A DNA stretch of 64,000 nucleotides. It comes from Paralithodes platypus. Its lineage: Eukaryota; Arthropoda; Malacostraca; Decapoda; Lithodidae. The DNA is taken from the NCBI GenBank assembly GCA_032716605.1, contig CM064501.1, positions 21,162,734 through 21,226,733 of the forward strand, given 5' to 3'. The translations under genes were made by a program, and so were the position numbers. The notes under the pieces are model-generated. The model was not told where the DNA came from and made no database searches. It saw only the letters and a program-made list of their open reading frames with translations. Positions 42,131 to 52,894 of this stretch are shown piece by piece. Every line of letters begins with the position of its first letter. The stretch's first letter is position 1.

Positions 42131-44197
42131 AGAAACTGACTGGAGCTTTTTCATTAACAATAACGACATAAATACATCTTGGAAGTTATTCGAAACCACT
42201 TACCTAAAAGCAGTGCAAGACTGCATACCATCGAAAATACGGCGTCCAGGCCATAATAATAAGCCCAAATGGTGGAATAAAGATATTTCAAACTGCCTGC
42301 TTGCTAACAAATTTGCTAATGACAGATTAAAATCCTCACAAAATGACGAAGAACGGGTGAGATTTGTAGAGCTACGACGCAAAGCCAAAAAGTTAATTAA
42401 GCAAAGTAAATAGACCCTAGAGTTACATATTGCAAATCAAAGTAAAACAAACCCGAAATAATTCTATAGTTGTATCAGAAAGACAAAAGTAGTTACTTCA
42501 ACTGTTGGACCGTTAGTCGATGAAAATGGAGAATACACCAAAGACGAAGTACAAATGAGTAATGCCCTCAATACCTTCTTTGCATCAGTATTTACAACAG
42601 AAGACCTCAGTGATATCCCTACACCATCACCGATTCAGATTGATAATTCAGATGTTCTAAGCAATATCACCGTTACAGAGAGAGAAGTATTGAATTGTTT
42701 AGATAAACTCAAGGTAAATAAAACGCCTGGACCTGATACAATCTCGCCTAGAGTTCTAAAGGAAGCTAAGGATGAGCTCTCCAAACCACTGACATTACTA
42801 TTCAATAAATCCTTGCAGTCTGGAACTATGCCTGATCAGTGGAAGATAGCCAACGTAACACCGATATTCAAAAAAGGCAGAAAATCCCTACCCAGTAACT
42901 ATCGTCCAATTAGCTTAACCTCAGTTGTATGTAAAATGCTAGAAACGGTCATAAGAGACAGACTCGTAAATCACTTGGAGGAAAATAACATACTTAAAGA
43001 TACTCATCACGGCTTTTGTAAAAAACGTTCCTGTTTAACAAACCTCGTAGACTTCTTCCACGATATCCTCAACCTCTATGATGAGAGTAAAGCTGTAGAT
43101 ATTATATACCTTGATTTTCAAAAGGCCTTTGACAAAGTTCCCCACAAACGTTTACTGCTAAAACTAAAAGCGCATGGAATACAAGACGGTGTGTTGAAAT
43201 GGATAGAAAATTGGCTCAGCGACAGAAAGCAAAGAGTAGTCCTAAACGGTAAGGCATCTAAATGGACCAATGTAAGTAGCGGGGTACCCCAGGGATCGGT
43301 ACTAGGACCAATTCTCTTTCTAATTTACATCAACGACATAGATGAGGGTCTCACCTGTACAATCTCAAAATTTGCTGACGATACAAAAATTACAAATAGC
43401 GTACTCTCAAAAGATCAAGTTGACGATATGCAACACAATCTAGATAAATTGTCACATTGGGCCCAAATTTGGCAAATGAGTTTCAATGCGGATAAATGTA
43501 AAGTACTACATATCGGATACCTAAATGAGAAAGCAAACTATTCGATGAATGGCACTCAGCTTAAGAATGTAAACCGAGAAACCGATCTGGGAGTAACAAT
43601 ATCGAGTAACCTAAAACCGAGTCAACAATGTTCAGAAGTTGTTAAGAAGGCAAACAAAATAATTGGCTTTATAGGCAGATCATTTGAGCATAAATCCAAA
43701 GACGTAATCCTAACCCTTTACAATTGCTTAGTCCGCCCTCTTCTGGAATACTGCGTTCAATGCTGGTGCCCTTATTACCAAAAAGACATAAACAAGCTAG
43801 AACGGGAACTCGTAGAGTTACCAAAATGATACCTAGCCTAAAGAACAAACCATACGAAGAGCGTCTTAGAGAATTAAATCTATTTCCTTTAACCCAGCGC
43901 AGATTAAGAGGTGACTTAATTCAAGTGTTCAAAATCATCAAAGGTATCGACAATATGAACTGTAGTAAGTACTTCACTATCGACCAATCTAATTACACGC
44001 GGGGAAACGGTTGCAAAATTATTGGTAAATCTTTTAACTCACACGAATCTAAGAATTTCTTCTTCAATCGAGTTGTCAACTTGTGGAATGGGCTTCCCCG
44101 AAACGTTATAGACTGTAGCACCGTTGATTCATTTAAATTCCGCCTAGACAAATATCTCGCATCAAACCCGCGACTGACTGCGTTTGTAAATGAATAA
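42131..44197 (+). pseudogene. CR1-like copy A ORF2, linker and reverse transcriptase
   Basis: Linker IPSKIRRPGHNNKPKWWNKD, then TAG at 42411 and TAA near 42460. An open 424-codon RT frame follows (42555-43829): VNKTPGPDTISPRVLKE, IFKKGRKSLPSNYRPISLTS, IYLDFQKAFDKVPHKRL, SGVPQGSVLGPILFLIYIND, and ISKFADDTKITN with Asp pair at 43377-43382. CNCLVRPLLEYCVQCW-type sequence (YNCLVRPLLEYCVQCWCPYY) ends it. A frameshift near 43810 moves the C-terminus to the frame that reads RRVTKMIPSLKNKPYEERLR to WNGLPRNVIDCSTVDSFKF, stop at 44197. All catalytic residues remain. Two stops and one shift inactivate it. Confidence 0.88.
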
Positions 44198-44411
44198 CTT
44201 TATCCTCCCCTCAGTTACTAACCCATATGTCCCCTACTAACTTCCTAGTCCTGCCACGTTAGTGGCAGGGCAGTAGTTCCCTTTCCAATGTTCCCTTACC
44301 CACTCTAAACCACTGTTTGGACACTTGATCCTCAGTGTTTTGGAGGACAAGCAGCCTAGAAGGGTCACTAGATCTGTTGTTGCTTGATTTCCTTTGTACT
44401 CCTTTGTACTC
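44198..44411 (+). other. CR1-like copy A 3' UTR with 10-bp repeat tail
   Basis: Ends in CTTTGTACTCCTTTGTACTC. The same 3' UTR appears antisense at 3522-3776, where it is an independent truncated insertion. This defines the 3' end of this LINE family. Confidence 0.82.
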
Positions 44412-44660
44412 CTATTCTTTCCAGCTCTTCAACCCAAGAATTAACACATTTTCTCAGTATTTCTTCAATTCAACAAGTGAACTCTGAAACTCTCTTCCTC
44501 AATCACTCTTTCCTTTATCCTTCATCACAAAAGACTACTTTACATTTCGTTTGTCCAGGCATTTAACTCCGTCACATAAATGTGGGTCTCTGTAACTCTT
44601 TTGGCTTTGGGGGATACACTCGTTACAGACAGTCTCCTTCAAACACATAGACAAACAAAT
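44412..44660 (+). mobile_element. Jockey-type LINE copy 3, block 3 (3' end)
   Basis: TTTCCAGCTCTTCAACCCAA continues the sequence left at 34550. It corresponds to the C-terminus and 3' UTR intact at 46.55-46.81 kb (AACCCAAGA, the STAELWNSLP-type region, GTCCAGGCATTT). It completes the interrupted LINE. Confidence 0.8.
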
Positions 44661-46117
44661 ATGGGCCCAAAAGCCGGTTCCTCCTATACTGTATATAAGG
44701 CTCACTATCGCTCGCCAAAAAACATCGTCACCTAAGTACCACAGCAGGTCTTACAATCGCCGAACTAATGGGGTGAGTGTCTTAAAATATATAAACTAAT
44801 GGAGCTAAACATGAGGGAGATGGGGATCCAAAAAACCTTCCCTTAATAACAACATACGTGATAGACATAACTGAAACTTAATGACAACGTAACTTAGCAC
44901 TAGCTAGCTTGAGGTAATCACAGTAATATGAATAAGGTGTCATGGTACTGAAAGAGTTAAACTAAATACTTCAAAATAACCCCATGAAGATTACACTGCG
45001 TTTTGACAGTTTATTTATGCTCTCATTAGACGATTTTATTCAGTTTTGCAAGGCCCTGTAGCAGTTAACTCTCTCACATCCAGCTTAGTATGTATCAATT
45101 AAAAGGGTAAAAACCGTCTCAATCATTCCTCTGACTCCCACAATTTCTTCCTAAACTGAAAAATCTACTAATAATAGCCAGATAAACTGTTAGACCGCAT
45201 CATAGTCCTTGAGGGGTTAATAGTTGAAATAATTGTTTGATGATAAGTGTGAAACTTGAAGAGAAGGACAATAAACTTAATATTTGAAAGACGTGAAACA
45301 GATACTAAAAATAACTGGCTAATATAAACACATGAAGACTGTCAAGAAAGAGATGATTATAGTTTAACACCATCACGGTTACGTGTTTTACACCATAATC
45401 TGGTTACCATTGGACGATTCCTTTAACATTTAATCTATCTCTAAGATTGAAATGGGTAAATACGATCTCGGTAAGCCGTCTGAATAATATTGGTCCTTCT
45501 TAAACTGCATGAAATATTCTAATCTTAACCAAAATCAAAGCACAAAAGACGGCATCGTGATGAAGGGGTTTAAATATTTTAGTAGATGAACATGATTGTC
45601 CAAGAAATATTGCCTTTGAATGTACCTGTGTGTAAAGTTGAAGAGCTGGTCTGGTAATGAAGAGTGGGAGGAGCGTATGTGTGGGTGTGTCTTACAAGGC
45701 CACCAAGCAACACACTACTGTCTCCCTAACAACCCCACAAGGACAAGAACACACTACTGCCTCACTCATGCATGGTTATCAATGGTTACCATGGTTAATC
45801 AAGTCCGCTAGATAGTACATTATAGGGGAGCTACTTGTTTTTTTCTCCCTCATGTTCCGTCACCTTAGCATTGAGATTTTAAGACGTCTGTCCCTCTAGT
45901 TGGGTGATTTTAAGACCTTTTTGCCCTATTTCTTTGTTAATAATAAGAACTTTCGTGCCATTCTCGTGTTAATTTATTCCTGGCGAGCGATAGCGAGCCT
46001 GTAATTCTAGGACGAACCACGGGACATTTTTGTACCAAACAATGAACAAATTTATCTAGGGGGTGTTTTTTTTGTTTCAATTAATGAAAGTCTAGCGAAG
46101 GTACTATCAAATAAATA
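44661..46117. other. No gene seen; two inverted copies of a dispersed repeat
   Basis: A plus copy at about 44700-44842 (CACTATCGCTCGCC, GAACTAATGGGGTGAG, CATGAGGGAGATGGGG) and a minus copy at about 45838-46032 (TTCTCCCTCATGTTCCGTCA to GGCGAGCGATAGCGAGCC). They are about 1 kb apart and inverted, so they may be the ends of one non-autonomous element. No coding capacity between them. Confidence 0.5.
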
Positions 46118-46131
46118 CATATATATATACA

Positions 46132-46183
<52 letters not shown>
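46118..46183. repeat. (TA)n microsatellite
   Basis: TA repeat with one CAG interruption, ending directly at the 5'-truncated Jockey-type LINE. Confidence 0.93.
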
Positions 46184-46186
<3 letters not shown>

Positions 46187-46830
46187 TTGGAAAGACCATA
46201 TTACCAGTCTCGCTAAGGCAGCCTTCCAGAAGCTGGGTGTGCTCAACCGCCTCAGGGGTTATTTACCCCTGCGCAGCTTCTTGCTCTGTACAGGGGCACA
46301 GTGCGTCCTTGTATTGAGTGTTGTTCACATGTGTGGGGAGGATCCTTTCACACTGCACTCCTAGATAAAGTAGAAAGGAAAGCCTTTCGTATCATTAACT
46401 CCCGTCCACTCACCAACTCTCTGCAATCTATCTCTCTTCGCCGCAATGCTGCATCTCTCTCGCTATTCTATCGCTACTACACTAATCAGTGTTCCTCGGA
46501 GCTTTCCCAGTGTATACCACCTCCTCTACGTAGGGTATGTAGTACCCACCTTGCAACACAATCCCACCCCTACTCTGTGCAACTCTCCAACCCAAGAGTG
46601 AAATGTTATTCTCAGACTTTCTTCTATTCAACTGCTGAGCTCTGGAACTCTCTCCCAGAATCAGTCTTTCCCTCTTCCTATGACTTAAATTGCTTCAAAC
46701 TCCGTGTGTCCAGGCATTTTAACTCTAACGTCCCTTGATTTCGGCCCTGTCACTCTTTGAAATCTGGGGGAGGCACTCGCTGCAGGCAGTTATGCCTTTT
46801 GTCTCCCTCATTCACATAGAAAAAAATAAA
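46184..46830 (+). mobile_element. Jockey-type LINE copy 4, 3' portion between (TA)n arrays
   Basis: A 5'-truncated copy starting CACTTGGAAAGACCATATTA (WKDHIT region of the RT) and ending in the family 3' UTR and an A-rich tail that passes into (TA)n. It gives the family's intact C-terminus (46301-46738): VERKAFRIINSRPLTNSLQS, IPPPLRRVCSTHLATQSHPY, and FFYSTAELWNSLPESVFPSS up to the stop at 46738. Confidence 0.88.
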
Positions 46831-46856
46831 AAAATATATATATATAAATATATACA

Positions 46857-46906
<50 letters not shown>
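46831..46906. repeat. (TA)n microsatellite
   Basis: TA repeat with AAATATATACAGTA interruptions on the 3' side of Jockey-type copy 4. Confidence 0.93.
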
Positions 46907-46911
<5 letters not shown>

Positions 46912-46934
46912 AAAACATTACCAAATTGCCAACA

Positions 46935-47130
46935 ATTGCTATAATAATGCAAGTCTCTAGAAAACCACTCTAAAATAGCTCAAATCTCCAGAATATCGCT
47001 AGATTAATGCCACAATCTCTTGACTATCGCTCTAAAGCACCTCAAATCTTACGAATATTGCGAGAATAATGCCACAATTTCTAGAATATCACTCTTAAAT
47101 GGCTCATATCTCTCGAATAGTGCTAACATT
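46935..47130. repeat. Degenerate ~62-bp tandem repeat, about 3 units
   Basis: Units begin CTCAAATCTCCAGAATATCG, CTCAAATCTTACGAATATTG and CTCATATCTCTCGAATAGTG, each followed by TAATGCCAC or similar. Well diverged, non-coding. Confidence 0.72.
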
Positions 47131-47286
47131 CATGTCACTAAATGAAAACATTGGCCTCTAGATCGAGTAAGTACCTCAAGATCTAGCGGGAAAGTATGTA
47201 AATTGGCACACTGCCTGTCTGACGTGTTGGGTACTGACTGGGGTTATAACTATGGTACGGTTTAGGGTCCGTAGTAGGTACTATAA

Positions 47287-47303
47287 CACACACACACACA
47301 CAC

Positions 47304-47361
<58 letters not shown>
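47287..47361. repeat. (AC)n followed by (TA)n
   Basis: About eight AC units then about 29 TA units, ending at the fold-back at the start of RTE copy 3. Confidence 0.92.
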
Positions 47362-47365
<4 letters not shown>

Positions 47366-48012
47366 ATAGTCCCATCTTTACTCAACACACTGCCCAGATA
47401 CTCTTTTAAGTATCTGGGCAGTGTGTTGAGTAAAGATGGGACTATGGATGAAGAAGTGCGGGAGAGGGTACAACAGGGGAAGAGGGTTGTAGGAACGCTA
47501 AAAGCAGTAACAAGAAATAGGGTGGTCAGTATGGAAGTGAAAAGTCCTTGCATGACAGTGTGGTAATCCCGACACTGACTTACGGAAGCGAAGCATGGAC
47601 GTTGGTTGAGAAACTCAGACCAAGAGTGAGAGCAGTGGAAATGAATTACTTAAGAAGTGCGTGCGGAGTTACATAGAGGGATTGACAGACTAATGAGGAA
47701 GTAAGAAGGTGTGGTGTTGTGGTAGATGTGCTGGAAAGTGTGAAAAGGAACAACTTGAGATGGTTCGGCCATGTGGAATGTATGGAAAGCGAGAGAATGA
47801 CGAAGAGGGTGTACGAGAGCGAGGTGGAGGGACAGAGAGGGAGAGGTAGACCGAATGAGAGGTGGAAGGATGGAGTGAGGAAGTACATGAACGAAGGCGA
47901 TGCTGGTTGGGGGGAGGGGCGTCGACTGACTGGGGACAGAGGTGCATGGGGGCGGTTCGTTCGTGGCCACCCCTTCGGGGATCACGGCGTCAGGCAATAG
48001 ATAGATAGATAG

Positions 48013-48013
<1 letters not shown>
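47362..48013 (+). mobile_element. RTE-like LINE copy 3, 3' portion with a 5' inverted duplication
   Basis: From about 47400 the sequence matches 4175-4791 of the first RTE-like element (FKYLGSVLSKDG through RWFGHVECM to the (ATAG)n tail), with frameshifts near 47540 and 47690. The open C-terminal frame is 47719-48000. The first 41 bp after the (TA)n (47362-47402) are an exact reverse complement of 47409-47449, so the insertion begins with an inverted copy of its own 5' end. Both flanks are (TA)n. Confidence 0.88.
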
Positions 48014-48043
<30 letters not shown>

Positions 48044-48064
48044 TACATATATGTATATATATAT
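48014..48064. repeat. (TA)n microsatellite
   Basis: TA repeat with C and G interruptions directly after the (ATAG)n tail of RTE copy 3. Confidence 0.92.
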
Positions 48065-49022
48065 GTGATACCAGTGCCCTTGGGCCAACAAGAGCCGCCC
48101 ACGCTCCTCAAACGCTGAACCCAGATGGGGCCACCCACATTGACATCACCCAAGACGCCACGTACCCTAATGGACGAGGAGAACCCCCAACAATGACCTC
48201 CAACCCCAAGGGACTTCAGTAAGGTGCCCCAGAAAGAAGGTACACCTCCCTGCGTAGACCCTGTACCCGCAGGAGTGCCCCGTATCTGACTGACGCCCCC
48301 CGGAAAAGGTACCGTGCTCAGGGACTCCCGGAAAACCCCTAACAACGAAGAACTCAAAATATGGGAGTTGCTCATACCAGAGTAGTGCCGTCCATAACAG
48401 TCCCCAGTGTTAGAAAATACTTCAGCATCCCCTAGTGGAAATAAGAAAACCGGGAAAACTAGGCCAGTCAGTGACTCCTAAAAAACGCACGGGGGAAAAT
48501 AGAGAAGCAAACAGGAAGAAGAAGAAAGAAGACGAAGACCGGGGACCACCACAAAAAGCCAGCCCATTGGTCGAGGCCGCTTTGACGTCATAGACCGCCC
48601 CATCACCCTCATTGGCTGACTCTCCAAACAAAATGGCCACTGCAGGGTCAAGCCCCGGGTACTGGACCTTAGAGGGGCTTAAATGTAGAGTAAAGGCCAA
48701 ACTGTCCCGCCTCTCCCCTACAACGGGTAGGACCAGAGAAGACGGCCTAAAGTCAATTCAAACGAAGCTAAGGTGGCCCCAATTTAAATCAAACCTCTCT
48801 GCCCTCTGCTCCATAAGCACAATATTATAAACTTGTTGCCTTGCCAGGGGTGCTCTAGAAGAATCCCCATAGTGTTCACCTTTGACCGGCGTGGGTAACA
48901 AGGAAGTACTTAATCAGGAAAGAGGATCCTACTTGATCTCATCTTACCCGGGTACAAACTTCGTACCGGAGATAAGAAATTAGACCCGTCCAGTTACGAA
49001 AGTTAAAAGATTTAACTCCCCT
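48065..49022. other. No gene seen; GC-richer stretch
   Basis: Noticeably more GC-rich than its surroundings until about 48750. Minus-strand frames here (to 48375 and 48422-48700) have no recognisable motif and run into the RTE or (TA)n sequence. Could be a decayed mobile element or host UTR. Confidence 0.4.
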
Positions 49023-49510
49023 TTAACCCTTAATTAGCGGCGAGCAACATAAGTCGAGTTAAATAAAGCTGGACTATGTGGCGGCGCTCGACATAGGTCG
49101 AGTGGCAATTTCAGCACGTAATGTGGCTGAGAGAGAGAGACAAGTGGTGGCAGGAGACTAGCGAGCGTATGACTGCTCCAGACCACCGCGGCGAACCTAC
49201 TGACACAAATCTCAGCTCCCTCCTCCCTCTCTCACTCGCTACATACTCAATTATGTACCGAAACTACCGAATTACCTGCTTTTTGCACTCGCGTTGCACG
49301 GTTATTGCAAGAAAACTATCCATCATACAAGGATCGTTATGGTGTCATTCGAAAGCTCTGTTTATGCCCTTTCAGGGATAGGTACTTGTTTTACGTTCTG
49401 GGTCTTATTTAGGCATGAAAATGATCACGTAAACAGCCCTATTTTGGCTAAAAACACCCCGCTGTGCGGTACATATAAATAAACCGCATAGGCCGCTCGT
49501 AAGGTGTTAA
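49023..49510 (+). mobile_element. TTAA-flanked piggyBac-like MITE, 488-bp family, subfamily 2
   Basis: TTAA at 49023-49026 and 49507-49510. It begins TTAACCCTTAATTAGCGGCG and ends GCCGCTCGTAAGGTGTTAA; 14 of 19 terminal bases are inverted matches. It shares ACGTAATGTGGCTGAG and CTACATACTCAATTATGTAC with the copy at 58487, marking a subfamily distinct from 40234 and 41642. Confidence 0.92.
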
Positions 49511-50319
49511 GTACCAGTTAAGGAAGGTCAATATTGTTCACAATACAAACCCTGTCCTAGCGTAAATACTTGCGTAACAATATCTGTTCGATTCTAAGAA
49601 CCATTCAGTTGATCGACTCGCGGATATTGCTAAGTGACCAGTGCCTACCGTAATACACTCACACTGTTAAACTCAAGTTAGTTTACCAAATCCTTGAAAA
49701 ACTTAATTACATCACTTGTGGCAAATTTACATTCTTTGATCACGTGTTCTTGCCCTTATTGCCCTTATACGTGTTTACATCTCCGGGTCTTAAGATTCGT
49801 TTTTCTCTTATCATCCTTTATCCTTACTCCCCCCAGTCCTCTAAACTTGAACCCTAACTTATCTACAAATACTTTCTAGCTATACTTTACGTTGTCTCCA
49901 GCTGGCTAGAGTTGTCCTATACATCTCCTCGTGGATAACCATAATCCTCGACTTTGATATTGGTTGTGTTCCCATAACTGTTATTGTTGCTGTATATACT
50001 TGCACATAAAACTCAATTGTTGTCACTGTCTACCGGTCCTATCTCAACAGCAGAAGTCAGTGCTTTTTCAGAGACTAGTTGCATTTACTCGGACAACGGT
50101 GGTCCATATTAACCCGGTCCAGTATCCTTATCGGACGCTTCTGTCTCAATTCCTCTATTTAACCAGACTAAATAAATTTCTATGAATAGGTCATATGTGT
50201 CTGATTTATAAAACTTCCCTCACATAGAACCCACATTCTTTCAGTATAATACTGGTGGCAGCAGTGTCTCGTGAGGCTAGGTTTTAATCATATATATAGG
50301 ATCATTCTATTACTAGATC

Positions 50320-50831
50320 ATGGCTTCCGATTTGCTCGCCCCTCCATTCCCCCCTTCTGCTCAGAGTCGATGGATATAGCTACCTATTTGGAGATTTCCA
50401 TATCAGCGATTAACCTGCATTATGCAGAAGACAAACTGATGTCTGCCCTTTTGATTTCCATAGGACTTAAAACCTACGCTCGTCTTTCTGGGATCGTGCA
50501 AATGGACACCCCGTGGGCCGAGGTCAAACAACTCATCTTAGAAACTTTACAACCCACCATTGTTCATGTCCCAGCCCTCGACAACCTGTTTGCCGTGACT
50601 TATAATAGAGACTTAGATGACACACTGTTGAAATTATGTCGTTGCGCGAAAATTGCATATCCTGATCACAATACCCCCGCCCTCAACAAAGTCCTATTTG
50701 ACAACCTCACCCGCATTGTTCCGTGTCATGTCAAACATTACTTCACAGTTCATAAGGTTTCGACTCCTGTAGAAGACATCAAAATCATCCGCAAATATAG
50801 CTCTCCGTACCCTCCCAACTTTGTGCCATAG
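50320..50831 (+). pseudogene. Gypsy-type gag
   Basis: A possible ATG at 50320 runs into a stop after about 19 codons. The neighbouring frame then gives a 150-codon capsid-like region: YAEDKLMSALLISIGLKTYA, DTPWAEVKQLILETLQPTIV, DDTLLKLCRCAKIAYPDHN. It ends in a stop at 50831. The helical, cysteine-poor region and its position between the primer site and protease support gag. The following 51-51.4 kb is low complexity with a Gln/Asn/Ser-rich reading and no clear zinc knuckle. Confidence 0.65.
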
Positions 50832-51395
50832 ACCGAAACCCCACTCAGTCTCTAGCCTCAAGTAACACAATAGACCCCCCTCATACCAGTCTGCCCCTGT
50901 TCTCTGCTGCGATACAACGGAGGTCACTTACCCTATGTCAACTAATGCCGTAACGAATCCCTCCCCTCCCTACTACAAACCTTACAATCAGTCTTCATTT
51001 GGGACCCCCCTGGTCTTTCCGTGGACCTCTATGAATTCACTCCTTGTTCCACCAACTGTCCCTTGTATACTTGGCGATCTCGTGAAAATACAAAGTACTA
51101 CGCCAGTGTCCCCACTAACAATCACAACTCTCAACAACAGTTTCAATCGGCGCAAAATAGTTAGCCCCTCAAGAACCCAGAAAAATACAAACAGCATCAT
51201 GGTAACTCCAGAGGGCGCCGTCCCTATCGCCAATATCCACAGAATCCATCTCGCATCGCTCAGTCAGAAGAAAGATATCCTTCACAGAATTCCCCCCAGC
51301 CTCAGGTACAATATGATTCCCAGTACCTCTCCCAAAACTACTAGGATTCTTACAAACAAGCACCCTCATCTGACAATGCCTCACCCCGTCTTCTA

Positions 51396-51662
51396 ATGTT
51401 GCAGAATTTTTTAAATTACCCCCGACACCCTTCTCAGTCATCATTGATTAAATCTCCAATTTTGAATCAGCTAAAGTTTAACAAATTTCCCGTCTGCTTC
51501 CTCCTTGACACTGGCGCGGCCCGTTCCTGCCTGCACACTTACTTTTATCGCAAACTGCAACACGAACTAGGTCCCCTGCAGAAGACCATGTTGCAATTAA
51601 TCAGTGCTGGCAATGCCCCCCCTCACTGTCTCATCACCCGACGGGTCATTTATCAACCATAA
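51396..51662 (+). pseudogene. Gypsy-type aspartic protease
   Basis: Reads FPVCFLLDTGAARSCLH with the DTGA active-site triad near 51507-51518, followed by the FYRKLQHELG-type region. It processes the polyprotein in active elements. The frame stops at 51662, after which the sequence drifts. Confidence 0.78.
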
Positions 51663-52059
51663 ATTTGTTGTTCAAGATTACCACGAAACTCAATACTAAG
51701 ATTATTTAGGCCTCGACCTCTTACAATTGCTTGGCACCCAAATTGATTGCCAAAACCGCAAACTGTCTTTTAAGCCAACATTATCCCATAACTCACCCGT
51801 AACCCCCCCCCCCAAAAAAAAAATCAGCTTAATTGCACATCATTGCCCAAGCAACGACGCTGACATCCATTAACATTCCGCCACATCATCAGGCATATGT
51901 GCCCATCTCTGCCAACGCCCCCCTTTTCTTTTCCCTTTCCTCCCATATCTCCCCCTGCTGCCTCACCTCCCCTGCCCTTTTGCCCCCTTCCATCAATTGC
52001 CTGCAAGTGGCAAATATTTCATACCATCCCATCAATCTTCCAAAGGGATTATTGATGTC

Positions 52060-52787
52060 ATTCCCTCCCACCTCCCTCACCAACCAGCAGAACTACGCAC
52101 GTTGTTGCTTGAGTTTCAAGATGGTTTTTTTTCACAAAATCTCGAAGACATTGGACACACCAAAGTGTTAGAACAACCTATCCACACTATCAGCCCCCCC
52201 ATCCGCCAACCCCTATGCCGTAAGAACCTCTTACAACGTCGGGAAGAAGAAAAACAAGTTCAGGAAATGTTCGATGCTGGGTTTATCAACCCCTCCACCA
52301 GTCCCTGGTCATCCCCTGCTTTTGCATATAATATCGCCAACTAAATGATGTAACAATCAAGGACGCAACACCCCTCCTCCGTATCGCCAACTCTCTCGAC
52401 TCATTACATGGCTCATCGATATTCTCCACCCTCGACCTGCAATCAGAATACTGGCAAGTCCCAGTACTTCCAGCTGACAAACAGAAAACTGCCTTCTCCA
52501 CGAGCAGTGTCAGACATTTTTAATTTAATGTCATGCCGTTTGGTTTATGCAATGCCCCCACTACTTTCTCAAGCTTAATGGATTCCATTTTACACGGATT
52601 AACCTGGGAAACATGCCTAGCTTCTTTAGACAATGTGATCGTCTTCGCTACCTCCTGGCAACAACACCTACACCGCCTACGTCAGGTATTCAACTGCATT
52701 TACCAAGCTGGCCTTAAACTCAAACACTCAAAATGTACACTTGCCCGAGATTCTGTCCCTTACCTCGGTCATATCCTATCCAAATAA
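52060..52787 (+). pseudogene. Gypsy-type reverse transcriptase, active site lost
   Basis: Blocks over three frames: LRTLLLEFQDGFFSQNLEDI, QEMFDAGFINPSTSPWSSPA, then a shift with LHGSSIFSTLDLQ-type sequence, then MPFGLCNAPTTFSSLMDSIL and SLDNVIVFATSWQQHL. The usual YLDD catalytic box is SLDN, so one metal-binding Asp and the Tyr are gone. A conserved block after PWSSPA is deleted. HSKCTLARDSVPYLGHILS marks the end of the domain. Confidence 0.85.
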
Positions 52788-52894
52788 ATTATTGCCCCGG
52801 ACCCTGCTAAATTAACCGACATCAGCAACATCCAACCCCCTCAGATGTCTGTTCATTCCTGGGGCTTGCATCCTACTACGGACGTCTCGTTGGA

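Larger units (their letters stand above)
34551..44411 (+). mobile_element. CR1-like LINE copy A, near full length, with nested insertions
   Basis: Made of 34551-37111 and 40993-44411, separated by a minus-strand CR1-like LINE, with a MITE at 41642-42130. Without insertions it is about 5.5 kb: a 1.28-kb 5' UTR with tandem repeats, ORF1 with zinc ribbon and SGNH esterase, ORF2 with endonuclease and RT, and a ~210-bp 3' UTR ending in CTTTGTACTC repeats. It is inserted in the Jockey-type LINE, whose last 250 bp follow at 44412. Two-ORF organisation with an esterase ORF1 is characteristic of CR1/L2-group LINEs. Confidence 0.88.

Noticed and set aside
47650..48375. A 241-codon minus-strand frame
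   Set aside because: It crosses RTE antisense, the (ATAG)n tail, (TA)n and the GC-rich stretch, so it is a composite of unrelated sequence.
49511..50250. Confirmed 5' LTR of the gypsy element
   Set aside because: Position is right, but its sequence does not match the 170 bp available from the 3' LTR, so only a putative region is stated.
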